A stretch of 64,000 nt of DNA from Brassica napus (taxonomy: Eukaryota > Streptophyta > Magnoliopsida > Brassicales > Brassicaceae), in NCBI RefSeq assembly GCF_020379485.1, contig NC_063442.1, positions 15,312,009-15,376,008 of the forward strand, read 5' to 3'. Below the pieces are notes generated by a model that saw nothing but the letters and a program-made list of their open reading frames with translations, was not told the origin of the DNA and did not search any database. This document shows, in pieces, positions 23,963 to 37,909 of the stretch; the first letter of the stretch is position 1; each line of letters starts with the position of its first letter. Both the position numbers and the translations under genes were made by a program.

Positions 23963-24222
23963 CTCCCTCCGTTTTTTAATATAAGTCGTTTTAAAAGCTA
24001 TGCACATAGATTAAAAAAATTATTAATTTTTAGATTTTCAAAACAAAAACATCACTAATTATTTACCTAACCACAATTCAACCAATAGAAAAATAAAAGA
24101 TATATTATCATTGGTCAGACAACATTAATTATTAATAAATGTTACATAGAAAGCTAAAAATGACATATAATTTGAAACAAAAAAGTTTTTCTAAAACGAC
24201 TTATATTGAAAAACGAAGGAAG
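23963..24222. mobile_element. Stowaway-type MITE (Tc1/mariner)
   Basis: The left terminus CTCCCTCCGTTTTTTAATAT and the inverted right terminus (ending ACGAAGGAAG) are flanked by TA on both sides (23961-23962 and 23223+1000 = 24223-24224). Inverted arms continue for more than 35 bp around the ATAAGTCGTTTTA motif. Length 260 bp; no coding capacity. Confidence 0.88.
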
Positions 24223-25206
24223 TAATTTTTAGTGTTTTCACACATATTAAAAAAAACACGTTAAATCACTATAATAAATATATTATTTTCTGTAATTTTT
24301 AGTTTTTAATAATTTTTAACATATGGTAATTCAATAAAGTCAATTGATTTTTTTAAGATCACAGTATTTTCATAGAAAATAAAAAAGTCTATGAACATAT
24401 TTTTAAAAGATTATCTAACTTAATGAATCGATGGAAATATTCTGCAATTGGGTTTTGAAAAATCATCGGACCCATGCGTTTTAATTTTCGAGTCGTTTTA
24501 GTTATTTAAGAATTAGGCCTATATATATTCTCTAATTTTCGAGATGTGTACAAATAAAATAGCGATCACTCACGGATCCTCCCGTTAAAGATTCGACAAA
24601 ACTAATTAGGTTTTGAATAAAATCATCATCTTGGATCTTTTTTCTTTATCGAACATGAAAAGGTCTAGTTAGACCTATTTTAGTTTAGTGAACATGCTAA
24701 TCTACTTTTACTGTCAAAGACTAAACATAATATAACTAGCATTGTGAACTTAGGAAGATAACAAAAAACTGTATAATATATAAATACACATAAACATATG
24801 TAATCCATAACATTTTGTCTAAAGGTTCAATAATATAAATAGGGAGCCTCTAATTTTATAACTACTTGCAATTAGTTCCATATGACTCGGGTATTCCCGG
24901 GTTAAAAACAATGGTAGTTTGAACCATTACTAATTTGAACCGCCTTTAAATCACGTTTTGCTAGTAATGCAAATTATTTCCGTGGTAATTAAATAAAGTA
25001 AATTTTCACTATTATCGCTCGAGCAATTGACAATTTTAACTACACATTGAGCGACGAGGAAACCCGGTTTTAAGCATAACGGCCACGTCCGTCAGTGTCT
25101 AAGTCATTGCTTAACGCCGTCATTAACGGCCTGCTTCAATATCAGATGTTAAAAATAGAATTTATTAAATAAATATTCGTACCCTTCGGGAAACACGAAC
25201 TGACAG

Positions 25207-25320
25207 CACGTGATGGCTCCACGTGTAGTGGACCCATAATCCATCGAAGGGTATTGCTTTCAGTAAATGTACGCCGTTCGAATTTGTGGTCCCTACTATC
25301 CATGTGATTCATACACGTGT
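25207..25320. promoter_or_regulatory. G-box cluster upstream of the DELLA gene
   Basis: Three CACGTG motifs lie at 25207-25212, 25220-25225 and 25314-25319, the last inside the palindrome ACACGTGT. They sit in a locally GC-richer, less repetitive segment (about 25050-25390) some 2.3 kb upstream of the DELLA start. CACGTG is bound by bHLH (including PIF) and bZIP (ABRE-type) factors. Regulation of the DELLA gene is inference. Confidence 0.5.
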
Positions 25321-25659
25321 CCTATTTACTAAGATCTAACCCGTAGGCCCTGAGTCTGCTTCCGTTGACGGCCGTTTTTACGGATTCCTTTTTCTTTTGT
25401 TCGTCCTTTTTTATTTTTGATCTCTATCCTTTCTAACTTTGATGGTTACATGTTATAATGTGATGTTACGTCACTTTCTTGCTATTTTTATTTGGTTCAC
25501 ATTTTTGTTAATACTTTCCATTGTGAAATTTACTCATAATATTATTAATTATATAATTATGATCAGGAGGATCACCTAAATTATATTCCAATCTTTTAAG
25601 ACAACATTAAACGGTTAAACATATATTTTTATGATTTGATCAAAAAAAAATTTGATAAA

Positions 25660-25890
25660 AAAATGTACTCTTTTATAATGTAAGCTGTTTGGTTAAAAGC
25701 ACAAAGATTAAAAAGATATTATATTTTTAAAAATATGATATAATAAATAGGTTAGATATAACTTAACCAATCAAAAATAAATTTATTTAATTTGATTGGT
25801 TATAATGTAAAAATTATCTAGAAATATTAAAAGTACTTACATTTTAAAATAATTTTTTTTTCTAAAACTACTTACAATATGAAACGGAGA
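25660..25890. mobile_element. Degenerate Stowaway-like MITE
   Basis: A weak inverted pair, TAATGTAAGC-type at the left and TTACAATATGAAACGGAGAG at the right, with inner AAGTACTTACATTTTAAAAT. Terminal bases are diverged, so boundaries are approximate. Confidence 0.4.
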
Positions 25891-28800
25891 GAATATATAT
25901 TTACGTTTATGTAATTCCTTAGAAAATTATGGTTTCACATCGCTTATTAATAAAGGAATGAGTAAGTAAAATGAAAAACAGTAAAAACATAGAAGTATAA
26001 TGAATAAAAGTAAAGTAAAATGATACAAATCAATTACTCACTGAGTGGGCCTATACTCTGATTAATTAGACGTTTAGTTATATGTTACAACTTACACGGT
26101 GGCATAAACATAATTTACATTTAAGTTTTTTATGTGCACATCGACCACCAAATCTTTGTGAATCACACTATTAAATCATAGTATACGTTCTGTAATAGTT
26201 TTTTTTAGTTCTTTGCCAACTACGTATTAATTATATTTTTGATTCGGATACATGTGATTTATCTATCACTATCATCTTCCATTTCTTACACACCTTAGGT
26301 TCTAACTAAACGATAATTAGAAGAACTGATGACAACATATATTTTTTTGCATAACGTTACCGAGCGGATATATAGCCAGATGCATTTTCATTTCTCAAAA
26401 CAATTTTTTTTTTTTTACTACGCTATTCTACTTGAACACTACATTATAGTTGCTATATTTTGAACTTTTATAGAACTATATTCAACGGAAGAGTAGTAAT
26501 CAAAATGTACGTACAACAACAGACAGAAAAGTGGTGGTTACGCTATATACCTATGTTTAATGCGTAAACACGATTCTTTAATTTTTAAGATAAGATGATA
26601 TTATTAGTGACTGGAAATAACAAGTTATAAATTAAAATTCCTTCATTCTGATTCGACAATCAGTGCATTATTACATTAATAAAACTAATTATTCTCACAT
26701 GATTTTGAAGGTTCGTCTATATATGGATTTTTTCCCCCGAAAACGTAAATATATTCTCGCAAATGTAAACGCCCGATGAATAATAGTATGTATACATTTT
26801 CTTTTCGAATGGAAATGCTTAAATTTGTGAAATCTTCTTATCAAGGGTTGTGTTTTTTTTCTGTAATACTAGTGTTATGTAATGTGGTGAGATTTGACTG
26901 TGTATAATTTGCAATCAAGTTCGCCCTTTGATTTTTCTTCTGGTGGTGGAAGACAGAAAATGAATGTGGTATCAAATCATCTGTCATAACAAATTATTCT
27001 TGCAGAACATATATAAATAACTTAATAAAATAGAGTTACCAAAAATGTAATTGTACAAACATATATGTGAATTGCCCATCAATCGATATGAGGTGGCAGG
27101 AAGGCACTCATAGTTGGTAGGGGCACCTAAATTGCATGAATACCAGAATTAGGATTATTCATTAGGCCTATTTAGCTAGAAATACGCAAATTGGAGGAGG
27201 TAATTATAGAAGTATTGATTTTTTTTAAATAATTGGGGAACTATGTTAATTTTGCCCTGAGTTGTCAATTCTCTCTTCTAGCCACAATTTCTTCGTTACA
27301 TATGTGTTATCTGCTACCGGAGCTGATGCTAAAAAAATTATATTGTATTGCAACTGTTTCCAAACGCAATCAACGTTTCGAAACCAGATACATTCATTTA
27401 AAATGATGATATAAGATATTGAAATCGGATATAGCTCTAATAATTGAAGAGAGAAGAGTTGTGAGATATTTTACAAATTGTTTGTCAGAAATGTAATTGA
27501 TAGGAAGATATTTTACAACATGTTGTTTCATGCGCTGAAAGTGATATGAGCAGTGCTCGACGCCATAGGACCATGACATCCTGTTCATCTTGATATATCA
27601 ATCAAAATACTATCCATGTTGGGAGATGGTGTCGGTTCCCTGTCAAATAACGGAGCTTAAATGTTAGAAGTATCTTATTAAAGAAGGCAAGAGCTAGAGA
27701 TACGCGTATATGTGTCAATAGGCTGCAATTATAGCATGATTACATTTATCTAATCCGGGTTTTACTATTATTAACCGGATATATGACAGTAGGGTGCATA
27801 TCTACATAAGTGAATTTCCGATTCTTTGCATTATCAGAAGTTTCAAGATTGTTTGCATTATTGATACTTTCGATATGTACAACAGTCTCGTCATTCTTTT
27901 GCTTCATACGTGTCAGTGGTCGTTCTATTTAATTTTGTTATGTTTATAGAGACATTTTAGGTATTACTGCAAAATGCACAGTCACTTTACCTGTTACCTA
28001 ATTTACGTCTACAATTTTGCTATCTAGTACAAAATTCCTATTCATTATGTGCAAACAAAAGATATTCATTCTTATTTCTCAGCTTATCCAATGTATTTTC
28101 GCTGTGGTGTAAATTTTGAATTATTTTAGACATTTGGTAAATCAAAAGCAAAAAATTACAAAAATTAAGGTTTCTTATTTTAAAAGAATATTATAAAATT
28201 TTAGTTCTTATTAAAAAGACAACATGTTGAATTCAAGACATAAGAATCTAATCATTGACATATTACAAGGCCAAAATGATGTTATAAGAAAAATATACAT
28301 TAATTTTATATATTTATGATTATACTATTAGGAAAGTTTAAGAGTTAATTAGCTAATAGCTACGAAATCAAAAGCAAAGTCACCTTTAGGCTTTGGATAA
28401 GTAACTATATATTTTGGGAGGACAAATTGATTAATAACTAAATATAAATAAAACAGAAGACGGAAGCGCGTGTTGCCCACGAAGAAGATGTCGCGTCAAT
28501 AAAAGATAACTATAGACAGTCTGGAAATTGCGTACGTGTCGTCTAAGCATGAAAGTGAGCACCTTTACTTGACCACCGTCGTTCCGGAGGGTGAACGGCA
28601 CGCTCTACCTCCATGTCATGTGCCACTTCCATTTACAAACAATTGAAACTAACCAAAATGAAATTACTAATACACCACTCAAAAGTAATACAATAGGAAA
28701 GTATCATACAATGATGTTAAAAGTATCATTAATTAACACAATTTAAACTGTTATAAAAAAAAAACTTTTTATCAACCGTTTTCAAAAAGGCTTAAAAATA

Positions 28801-29441
28801 AAAGTTAAAGGAGACGAGTAATTTGGTAGTTCAAAAAAAAAAGGAGACGAGTAATTTTACTTGGTCATTACTACTGTGCAGGTCACGTTTGTTTAGAGAG
28901 GAAATGCTATAAATTGTTTTAGTAAGAACATTAAATATAAAAAACATTATTCATTTAATAGAACACATATGGAAAAATCCAACATTACAAATTATATTTT
29001 ATTTTATTTTATTTCCTGTAACTGATTATTTTGCCAGTTCATGGAATCTACGCAGAAATCTGAAACAAACTATACCCATGTGAACTTCACATTCACATCT
29101 CCAAATGTCGTTTCCCAATATATATATATATATATATATACTTAAGTATATATACGTTATAAATCTATAATACATAACGATGTAATTGTTTTTGTTGGGG
29201 TTGAGAAATAATGTTTTATTTTCAGTTACTCTTTTCACCATCACATAAAAAATGTTATATAGTTTTATATTTCTGGTTTAAATGTTAACTTCTTACTCTC
29301 TTATTTAAAGCTAAAGCGACAGTAAAATAATTCAGTATAGAAAATATTTTATTTATTCAGTTTACTATTATTTACTCTAAAATTTTTTCTTCCGTATTTT
29401 TTAAATATATTTTAATCTTGTTAAAGTGTTTCCAATCACAT
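25891..29441. other. Long gene-poor intergenic stretch
   Basis: AT-rich DNA with no supported coding region. Open frames at 27394-27588 and 29026-29244 (both minus) show no recognisable domain. A short GC-richer island at about 28460-28640 contains ACGTGTCGTC and ACGGCACGCTC words and could be regulatory or a gene relic. Its nature is unknown. Confidence 0.35.
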
Positions 29442-31407
29442 CCCTTATATATTAATTGAGGAACATTTGAAAAGATGTAACCTCAATTTTGTATTAATTA
29501 AAAGAGGCCCCAATGCATAGGTGGCACTCAATTAGATAGTCAATTACATTCAATTGAAAAATAAGTAGGTCCACATTCGATTTTTATATGTTGTTAGATA
29601 TATAAGTTGGTCAAACTATATGATATAATGATATGATATGATATTTTCTTTCCTTAAATAAAACCTACGGAATTACCATAAATGACTAATATATATATGA
29701 CAATTAATGAGTTTAATAATAAAGATTTGATAACAATGTATATCTCCTCCATCATTTTTTGCTTAATTTTATATTATTAAAATAAATTAAACAATCAAAT
29801 TAGCTATAAAAATAAAATTTAGATTTTTTCGTATATGTTATATTTTGAATTTTTAAAAACGACAATAAATGACAAAAACTATTAAAATTATTATGTTAAA
29901 AATTAATAATCAATGGTTTAACATTTTTATTATAAGAAGATACACATGATTTTAAAACCATATGAGTAAAAAATATCATTTAATAATAAAATAAATATAT
30001 ATATATATTAAACACTATATACCATAAGATTACATAAATATTTTAATATTAAAACTTTCAATGAATTTTCAAGAACATTTATAAATTATAAACTTATTAA
30101 AGATTTCAGATTGAAAATTTTGTTATCGATGATTTAAATATTTTGTTATAAAACGATATGAACGATCATAGAACCGTATGATTATAAATTCTTATTTAAT
30201 AAATAACTATACAAAATATACTATTCCTAGAAAAATAGGTTGGTCTATCTTAACTTATATTACACTTTTTAATAAACTAACTATCGAATTGATAAATAAC
30301 GTACTAAAAAATGTTTTGCACTTTCCTTAAAAAAAAAGCTACGAAATAACCTAATATGATTAACGTATATGTGAAAATTAATTATAATGAATAATAAATA
30401 TTTGATAACAATTTTTGTATCTTAGTTCTTTTTTTAATTTTATATTATTAAAATATATTTAAAAATCACATTAAATATATAATAAAAACATTTATAATTT
30501 TTCTTATATGTTATATTTTGAATTTTTCAAAACGTCTATAAATTATTAGAAATTTGAAGATCCCCACTCTGAAAATTTTGTGATCAATAGATTTTTTTTT
30601 TGTCATAATAAGTTACAAATGATCATAAAATTGTATTAATATGAACTTTTATTTAATATTATAAGAAGATACACATTATTTTAAAACCATATGAGTAAAA
30701 AATATCATTTAATAATAAAACATATATATATTTATATATATATATAGATTATACTATATACCATAAGATTACATAAATATTTTAATATTAAAACTTTCAA
30801 TGAATTTTCAAAAACATTTATAAATTATAAACTTATTAAAGATTTCACATTGAAAATTTTGTTATCGATGATTTAAATATTCAGTTATAAAATGATATGA
30901 ATGATCATAGAACTGTATGATTATAAATTCTCATTTAATAAATGACTATATAAAATATACTATTCTTAGAAAAATAGGTTGGTCCATCTTGACTTACATT
31001 ATATTTTTTATTAAACTAACTATTGAATTGATAAATAATCTACCAAAATTTTTTTTGCACTTTCCTTAATTAGAATCTACGAAATTACCTAATATGATTA
31101 ACGTATATATGAAAATTAATTATTATGAATAATAAATATTTGATAACAATTTTGGTATCTTAGTTCTTTTTTTTAATTTTATATTATTGAAAGATATTAA
31201 AAAATCACATTAAATATATACTAAACATTTATATTTTTTCTTATAAGTTATATTTGAATTTTTCAAAACGTCTATATATTATTAGAAATTTGAATATTCC
31301 CACTCTGAAAATTTTATGATCAATAGATTATTTTTTTGTTATAATAAGTTACAAATGATCATAAAATATAACGCATATGAATTTTTATTTAATAAATATT
31401 CAAACTA

Positions 31408-31459
<52 letters not shown>

Positions 31460-31735
31460 ACTAATGATTTAAAGCAACAAGATTGGCTGATCAATTTAGT
31501 CGTCCAGTTGAAATCTTTCAAAAGTATGTGAAGGAATAAAGTCAAAGTAAATATGGATTTAGTATAATAGTTATATTTTACTAACCAAATACCGAAAAAA
31601 CCGAACCGAACCGAAACCAACCCGATATCCGGATTGAACACCCGTAATCCAAATGAAGCCAAACTATTGTTTTATTCTCCAAAATATAATAAAAATAATA
31701 ACTTAATTCCGCGCAAGGCGCGGGTCTTATCCTAG
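29442..31735 (+). mobile_element. Non-autonomous Helitron with internal repeats (2.3 kb)
   Basis: It starts at about 29443 with TCCCTTATATATTAATTGAG after an A and ends with hairpin CCGCGC/GCGCGG (31709-31714 with 31718-31723), then GTCTTATCCTAG at 31735 before T. The interior repeats itself: a segment containing TTGATAACAAT and TTTTATATTATT occurs near 29727, 30394 and 31141, and one with CCATATGAGTAAAAAATATC near 29958 and 30690. Sequence of this family recurs inverted at 38060-38350 and in the 35473-37909 palindrome. Confidence 0.75.
31411..31456. repeat. TA microsatellite
   Basis: An almost pure run of more than 20 TA dinucleotides near the 3' part of the Helitron. Confidence 0.95.
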
Positions 31736-32757
31736 TACTATATAATTGAAGATAAAAAAGCAAGTCAACAACGGCGGAGACATGGTAATTGTATAATGTT
31801 CAGGTTACAAGGGTATACGTGCGCACGGTAATTAAAAAAAGAAGAAGTGAAGAATCGGTTGGCCAAAGGGGAACACAGTACTGTGAGTTAATAAATTTGA
31901 GATCTACGGCGTCAAAGCGAGTCAAGATAATATAGTTATATAATCTTAGATATCTCTAACTTGCTTTATACAAACGACGACGCACGAAATAAGTAACAAG
32001 AGGGAGAGAACTGAGGAGGAAGAACAAATCAGCTTTCGTTGGCTCCAGGTGCAATACGCATGAAAGACCACGTGAATAAAAAAGGTGGCTCGTTTATGTT
32101 TTTATCCATATTAGTAATCGATGTATTTTTCTACAAAAACTAATTACTGGTCTCAACAAAACTCATTTTATTACATCATCATAAATAGTAGTATTACACG
32201 CAGCGAAAGTAAATAAAAGCGGGTATGATCATTGAATTAAAGACAGGTTTTGCCGACAGACGGACATGTAGAAGATTGCGACCCGAGAAGGCGACATGCG
32301 AAATCTATTTGATGAGACTCGGAATCTTTTATCACAAGATTTTTCCTCATCTTCTTGAGTAATTTCTCCTGATATGGTTTATCACTTTACTATTAGCATG
32401 TGTCGATAACTATTTGAGATTCCCAAATTATTTATAGTCAATAAGAAAAAGATATAAAATTAGAAATATTCTTACTGCCTCTTAAGAAATTACTACGTTG
32501 TAGAGTTTCTATTCTCTATTTCATCTTTAAAAACCTAAACTGGTTTCCACTAAACATATAAACACATGAACCCAACTTATTATCAAGATTCGAAAGAAGT
32601 TCCAAACGATTTACACTCGCACCATTGATTACCAGACAACGTAAATGTTATGTAGTGATCCTTTGTATTGGGCCCCTATGGGCTATCGTGATTAAAGCCT
32701 AAGGTTTTATCTAATATTTATTTATTATCTTTTTTTGGACAAAGGTTTTGTCAAATA
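31736..32757. other. Intergenic, no gene recognised
   Basis: A moderately GC-richer patch at about 31960-32340 includes a purine-rich stretch (GAGGGAGAGAACTGAGGAGG) and one CACGTG at 32069-32074. It could be the leader of a non-coding transcript, but I find no exon structure. The remainder is AT-rich. Confidence 0.3.
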
Positions 32758-33834
32758 TCAATACCATTAAAAATGATCATTCTCAAATTATACCTTTCAT
32801 GAAAATTACAGTTTTCTCAAAAATACCTTATTTTTACAAGGAATTAATAAAATTCATTAATATCATTTAAGTCTTTTGGTTTTGGATCAACACATACACC
32901 TAAATGGATCTATAAATAATAAACTTATATATATATTTAAAAGATATACTAACTTTAAATTTAATATAAGTGTAAATATTTTATGAACTATAAATAAATT
33001 AACAAACATGAAAATATTATTTTCTTAATTATATGAATCAATATTCAAAATAGATCATCTTAATATTAAACAGATTTTTAATACAAGCCAAAATCCTATA
33101 TCCTACATCATATATCATATACATTTTTGAATATCATTTTTCCATGTATAGTATCATTTTATACATAATATTGATATGGCAATTACGAGTGTTCAAGAAT
33201 ATTTTAAAAACTATCTTAAAATCAGTTTTTAAATCTAAAATAAAAACACAAACTTATAATAGGTTATTAATAACGAAAATAAAATAATATTGTCATATCA
33301 ATAAGTTTTTTTTATATTATCATTTTTTATTTGGATAACATAATAAAATTTCATCAAATTCTAAGGAATCACTAATTTATGTAATATTAAAAAATATATG
33401 AGTAATTTAATCAATTTTTAAAAAATACTATCAGATATTTTGTGTTTTATCGGATCAAATACTATATGGTATCAGATCGCAGGTTAATAGTGAGTTTTTG
33501 GGTTTTTACCGGGTAAGATCGGATTTATAATTAACAAATTATTCATTAAATCCGAACTGGATTATATACAATGTATCAGGTCTATATGCTCAACCATGAA
33601 TCTAGGTCGGATATGAAAACAAATCTTAAAACTCAAACATTATTATAGAACAACTACTATATTTCGAATAAATACCGTATTTTGAAGAAAAATAAATAAA
33701 TGATAAAAATCTAAAAATTCAATTATTAATTATTATGGTTGAAAACAAAAATAATGGTAGTTTGTAAATCAGTTTTTGATCTATAAATGAAAAACAAATA
33801 AATCCGCTTTTTCTAAGCGCGGATCAAAATCTAG
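32758..33834 (+). mobile_element. Non-autonomous Helitron (1.08 kb)
   Basis: The 5' end TCAATACCATTAAAAATGAT follows a host A (32757) and resembles the 4598 element. The 3' end has a decayed hairpin (TCCGCTT...AAGCGCGGA, 33803-33823) then TCAAAATCTAG at 33834 before T. No coding capacity. Confidence 0.75.
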
Positions 33835-33860
33835 TATATTATTGTTTTGCTAAAAATGTA

Positions 33861-34100
33861 CTCTATCTGTTTCAAAATACATGAAGTTCTAGGATTGTGC
33901 ATAACTATTAAATTTTTTTTTTTAAATATCATTAAAATATAAACTAAAAATTATTCAACCAGTCACAAAACCGAGTACAAGATGATATCATTGGTTGCAC
34001 AGTTTTGATAACGTTAAAATATACATTGATATATGAAAAAATCATCTATTTTAAAACATCAAAAACTTCCTAAACATCATCTATTTAGAAATGGAGGGAG
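33861..34100. mobile_element. Stowaway-type MITE
   Basis: Ends CTCTATCTGTTTCAAAATAC and (inverted) ATTTAGAAATGGAGGGAG, flanked by TA on both sides (33859-33860 and 34101-34102). Length 240 bp. Confidence 0.85.
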
Positions 34101-34102
34101 TA

Positions 34103-35472
34103 TTGTCTAATATTAGGTTCAAATACACTTGTACAAAAAATCTTGGTTTTAGATCACATTTTAGGAAAAGTATGATAGACATATTGTCTCTAAAACTCAA
34201 TAACAATTAGGTTAACATTTTAAAAATTACTGACACATGGGTCTCACTACATTTTTCTTATTTTCTCATCTTGGATAAAAATTATTGATAACCATGACAT
34301 GTATATATCACGATCGGCGTTGCAAAGATCGGATTATGAAACGTGAGTACTCAAGTATTTTTTCTCGCTAAAAAAGCACTTGTGTTTTTTGGGCAATTTT
34401 TTCTCGAATAGCAAATTTTAAGTTTTGTTACAAAATAGCATTCAAAAAAAAAATGATCAAAATAATCTTTTTTATTTTAAAAATTTTAATATTTATTTTT
34501 TCTTTTTAAAATCCTGAAACCCGATCCCAAGACTCCATCCTTAACTCTAAACCCTAAGTCTAGATTAATTAATCCTTGAATACAAATATTTTTACTTTTT
34601 AATAAAATTTATTTTGGTCATTTTCTTCGTTGAAAACTATTTTTGTAAAAATAAACTAAAAAGGCTATCCTAGGAATTTTTTTTTTTTTAATCAAGCTTA
34701 CCATTGATGAAAAAATTGCCATTTGTGTCCTACTACAACAATGCACTCCGATACTGGATTCTCACTCAAAAGTAATTATAGTAAAAACGGACAAACAATT
34801 CAACGTGTAAAATTACAAGTCACAAATTGTCGACAAAGAGTATCGACTCAATCGTACCATAGACAACTAACAGAAATTTGGACATGTATTGCATAGTATT
34901 AACCACCATAAAACAATGGTTATTATCAAATTTGCTATCTTTTGGTTACACTCGACGAAACATACGATGTTTTAAGTTACAAAAAAAAACATACGATGTT
35001 TTTATCCAAGATAAGAATGCCTGCCTATAGAGCACTTGCATCCATCGTTAATATCTAACTAAGTTTCTTAGATTTAAAATAGAAAAAAAAAATCAAAAGA
35101 GTCTACCATATTCAGCAAGTTTTGATGGCAAAGAATCTCCTAAATGGTCATCAATGAGAAATATTAAATTTGAAAACCCTATAGGCCATTTCTTCTTTTG
35201 GTGGTGGTCTCCTTTATTGCGTTTTTAAGAAATCATTTATTTAACGTGTTACGTCTTAGAGATGATACCATTATAGTATTATACCATACTTTTCTTCTAG
35301 AAAATTCATTATGCAGGACAGCAAATATGATTTGATAACTAGCTTCTTCTTTTGGTAATGTATTTTAAAATTAAAAGAAATCACAATCATTTGAATTTGC
35401 CATATATATAAATAATCATGATTCCAATCAATAACTTGACATCATAATATTGTTTTTGTTAATCATATTTCA
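34103..35472. other. AT-rich intergenic
   Basis: No gene or bounded element supported. A poly-A/poly-T-rich stretch at about 34440-34700 contains 'aaccctaa' words but no termini. Confidence 0.3.
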
Positions 35473-37909
35473 CTAGGATAAGACATGCGCCTTGCGCAAA
35501 GTAAATTTATATGAAAATTATTTAAGAAATATCGTATGGAAAACAAAATTTATATTATTGATCAAATTAATATTTTTGGCCTTTATACAAATTTTTAAAA
35601 ACTTTTTTGTTAATTACATAATTTGTTTACTAATGAACTGATCCTATTTTAAAAATATTTTAGGTCAAAAAATAATTTATTGCATAAAAACCTAACGTTT
35701 AAGCCGAAGAATTTCATGCATACTATTTGGTAACAATGAAACTATGCCACCTCGGTTTTATATCATGATTTAGCAATTTAAAAGTTAATTATGGTTATGA
35801 GAAGTTTACGTTCACGTGTCAATCCTATCTATCTTCGATATTTTTCTTCTTTTTGTGTCATTTTAGTTATTGCTCGATATCAATACTGATTTTTGAGTTT
35901 ATTCTTATTTATTTCTTTTATTTTGGTATGAGAACTAGAAAATGTTTAAGATTCAAAATTGTTAAGAAGATGCATACTTAGGTTAATATATGCGTCTTGT
36001 GTAGAGTAAATATTTTATATTTATTACTTATTTTATATTTTTCTGCATATTATGAAATAATAAAATAATAATTATATATTAAATAACTAAGAAATAGTTA
36101 CTATTATGTAATAAGTTGCCTTGCACTTATAAATCAAATGACCGCTCCTGTTGATTCGCAATCATTTTGAGATAAATAAATCAAAACAATCAATCTTATC
36201 TATCGTATATGATATATAATTAAATTTAAACGATATGAAGTATATATATATTTACATAACTCCTATTAAAATAAAATTATTTATTTATATGATTTTATTA
36301 TCATTGTATCTTATTATATAAAAAGATTTAAACATTGATGTAACAGTTATATAAAAAGATTTAAACATTGTGAGACTTTTAACAGTTTTAGTAATTTATA
36401 CTAGTTTTGAAAAATTCAAAAGACAACATATACAAAAAAAAAATCTAATTTTTAATACATGATTAATGTAATTGTGTAATTTATTTTAATAATAAAGAAT
36501 TAAATAAAAATGATAGAAAATATACAGATTATTAGCAAATCTTCATTATTTAAAATCATTAATTACTATATATATCATAATCACATTATGTAATTTCATA
36601 GGTCTTATTTAAGGAAATAATATATAATAAAAAAGTGTCATGCTGAGTTTTCACGTAATTGGAATGTTAATTTGTTTACGTGGCGGCTTGAAAATCAATT
36701 GAGAATTTTGTTAGTCCAAAATAAAATTGTTAGGGAATGGTATATTATATAGTATGTTCATTATGGACCATTCATTTATCAAATTGAAATTTATTATATA
36801 TTATTTCCTTAAATAAAACCTACGGAATTACCTAATGTGATTATGATATATATAGTAATTAATGATTTTAAATAACGAAGATTTACTAATAATTTGTATA
36901 TTTTCTATCATTTTTGGTTTAATTCTTTATTATTAAAAATAAATTACACAATTACATTAATCATATATTAAAAATTAGATTTTTTGTATATGTTGTATTT
37001 TGAATTTTTCAAAACGAGTATAAATTACTAAACTGTTAAAATTCTAACATAAAATTTTGTGATCAATGTTTAAATGTTTTCTATAATAAGATACAATGAT
37101 AATAAAATCATATAAATAAATAATTTTATTTTAATAGTGTTTATGCTAATATATATTTACTTCATATCGTTTACATTTAATTATATATCATATACGATAG
37201 ATAAGGTTGATTGTTTTGATTTATTTATCCAAAAATGATTGGAAATAAACAAGAGTGGTTATTTGATTTATATGTGCAAGCCAATTTATTACATAATAGT
37301 AACTGATTTATTAGTTATTTAATATATAGTTATTATTTTATTATTTTATAATATGCAGAAAAAGATAAAAGTAAGTAATAAATATAAAATATTTATTCTG
37401 CACAAGACTCAGATCTTAACCTAAGTATGTATCTCTTTAATAATTTTGAATCTTAATCATTTTCTAAATAAAAAGTGATAATAAACTCAAAAATTAATAT
37501 TTATATCAAGCAATAACCAAAATGACACAAAAAGAAAAAAATATCGAAGATAGATATGATTGACACGTGAACGTAAGCTTCTCATAACCATAATTAACTT
37601 TTAAATTGCTGAATCATGATTTAAAACCGAGCTGGCATAGTTTCATTGTAACCAAATAGTAGGTATGAGATTCTCCGGCCTAAACGTTAGGTTTTTATGC
37701 GATAAATAATTTTTTAACCTAAAATATTTTAAAAAATGCGATCAGTTCATAAGTAAACAAAATATGTAATTAACGAAAAAGTTTTTAAAAATTGTTTAAG
37801 GGCCAAAAATATTAATTCGATTAATACTATAAATTTTATTTTCCTTACGATATTTTTTAAATAATTTTCATATATATTTACCCTACGCAAGGCGCATGTC
37901 TTATCCTAG
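35473..37909. mobile_element. Helitron palindrome: two copies with 3' ends facing outward
   Basis: The left end reads CTAGGATAAGACATGCGCCT, the reverse complement of a Helitron 3' terminus. The right end (37880-37909) carries the same terminus in plus orientation, ending GTCTTATCCTAG. Between them the sequence is an imperfect inverted repeat with arms of about 1.1 kb (35473-36630 and 36791-37909) and a spacer of about 160 bp. Matching landmarks include AAGGAAATAATATATAAT at 36611 against its complement ending at 36810. An inverted copy of much of the spacer (36635-36735) follows at 37920-38035. Confidence 0.78.

Noticed and set aside
27394..27588. 64-codon minus-strand frame
   Set aside because: No similarity recognised, no exon context, isolated in AT-rich DNA.
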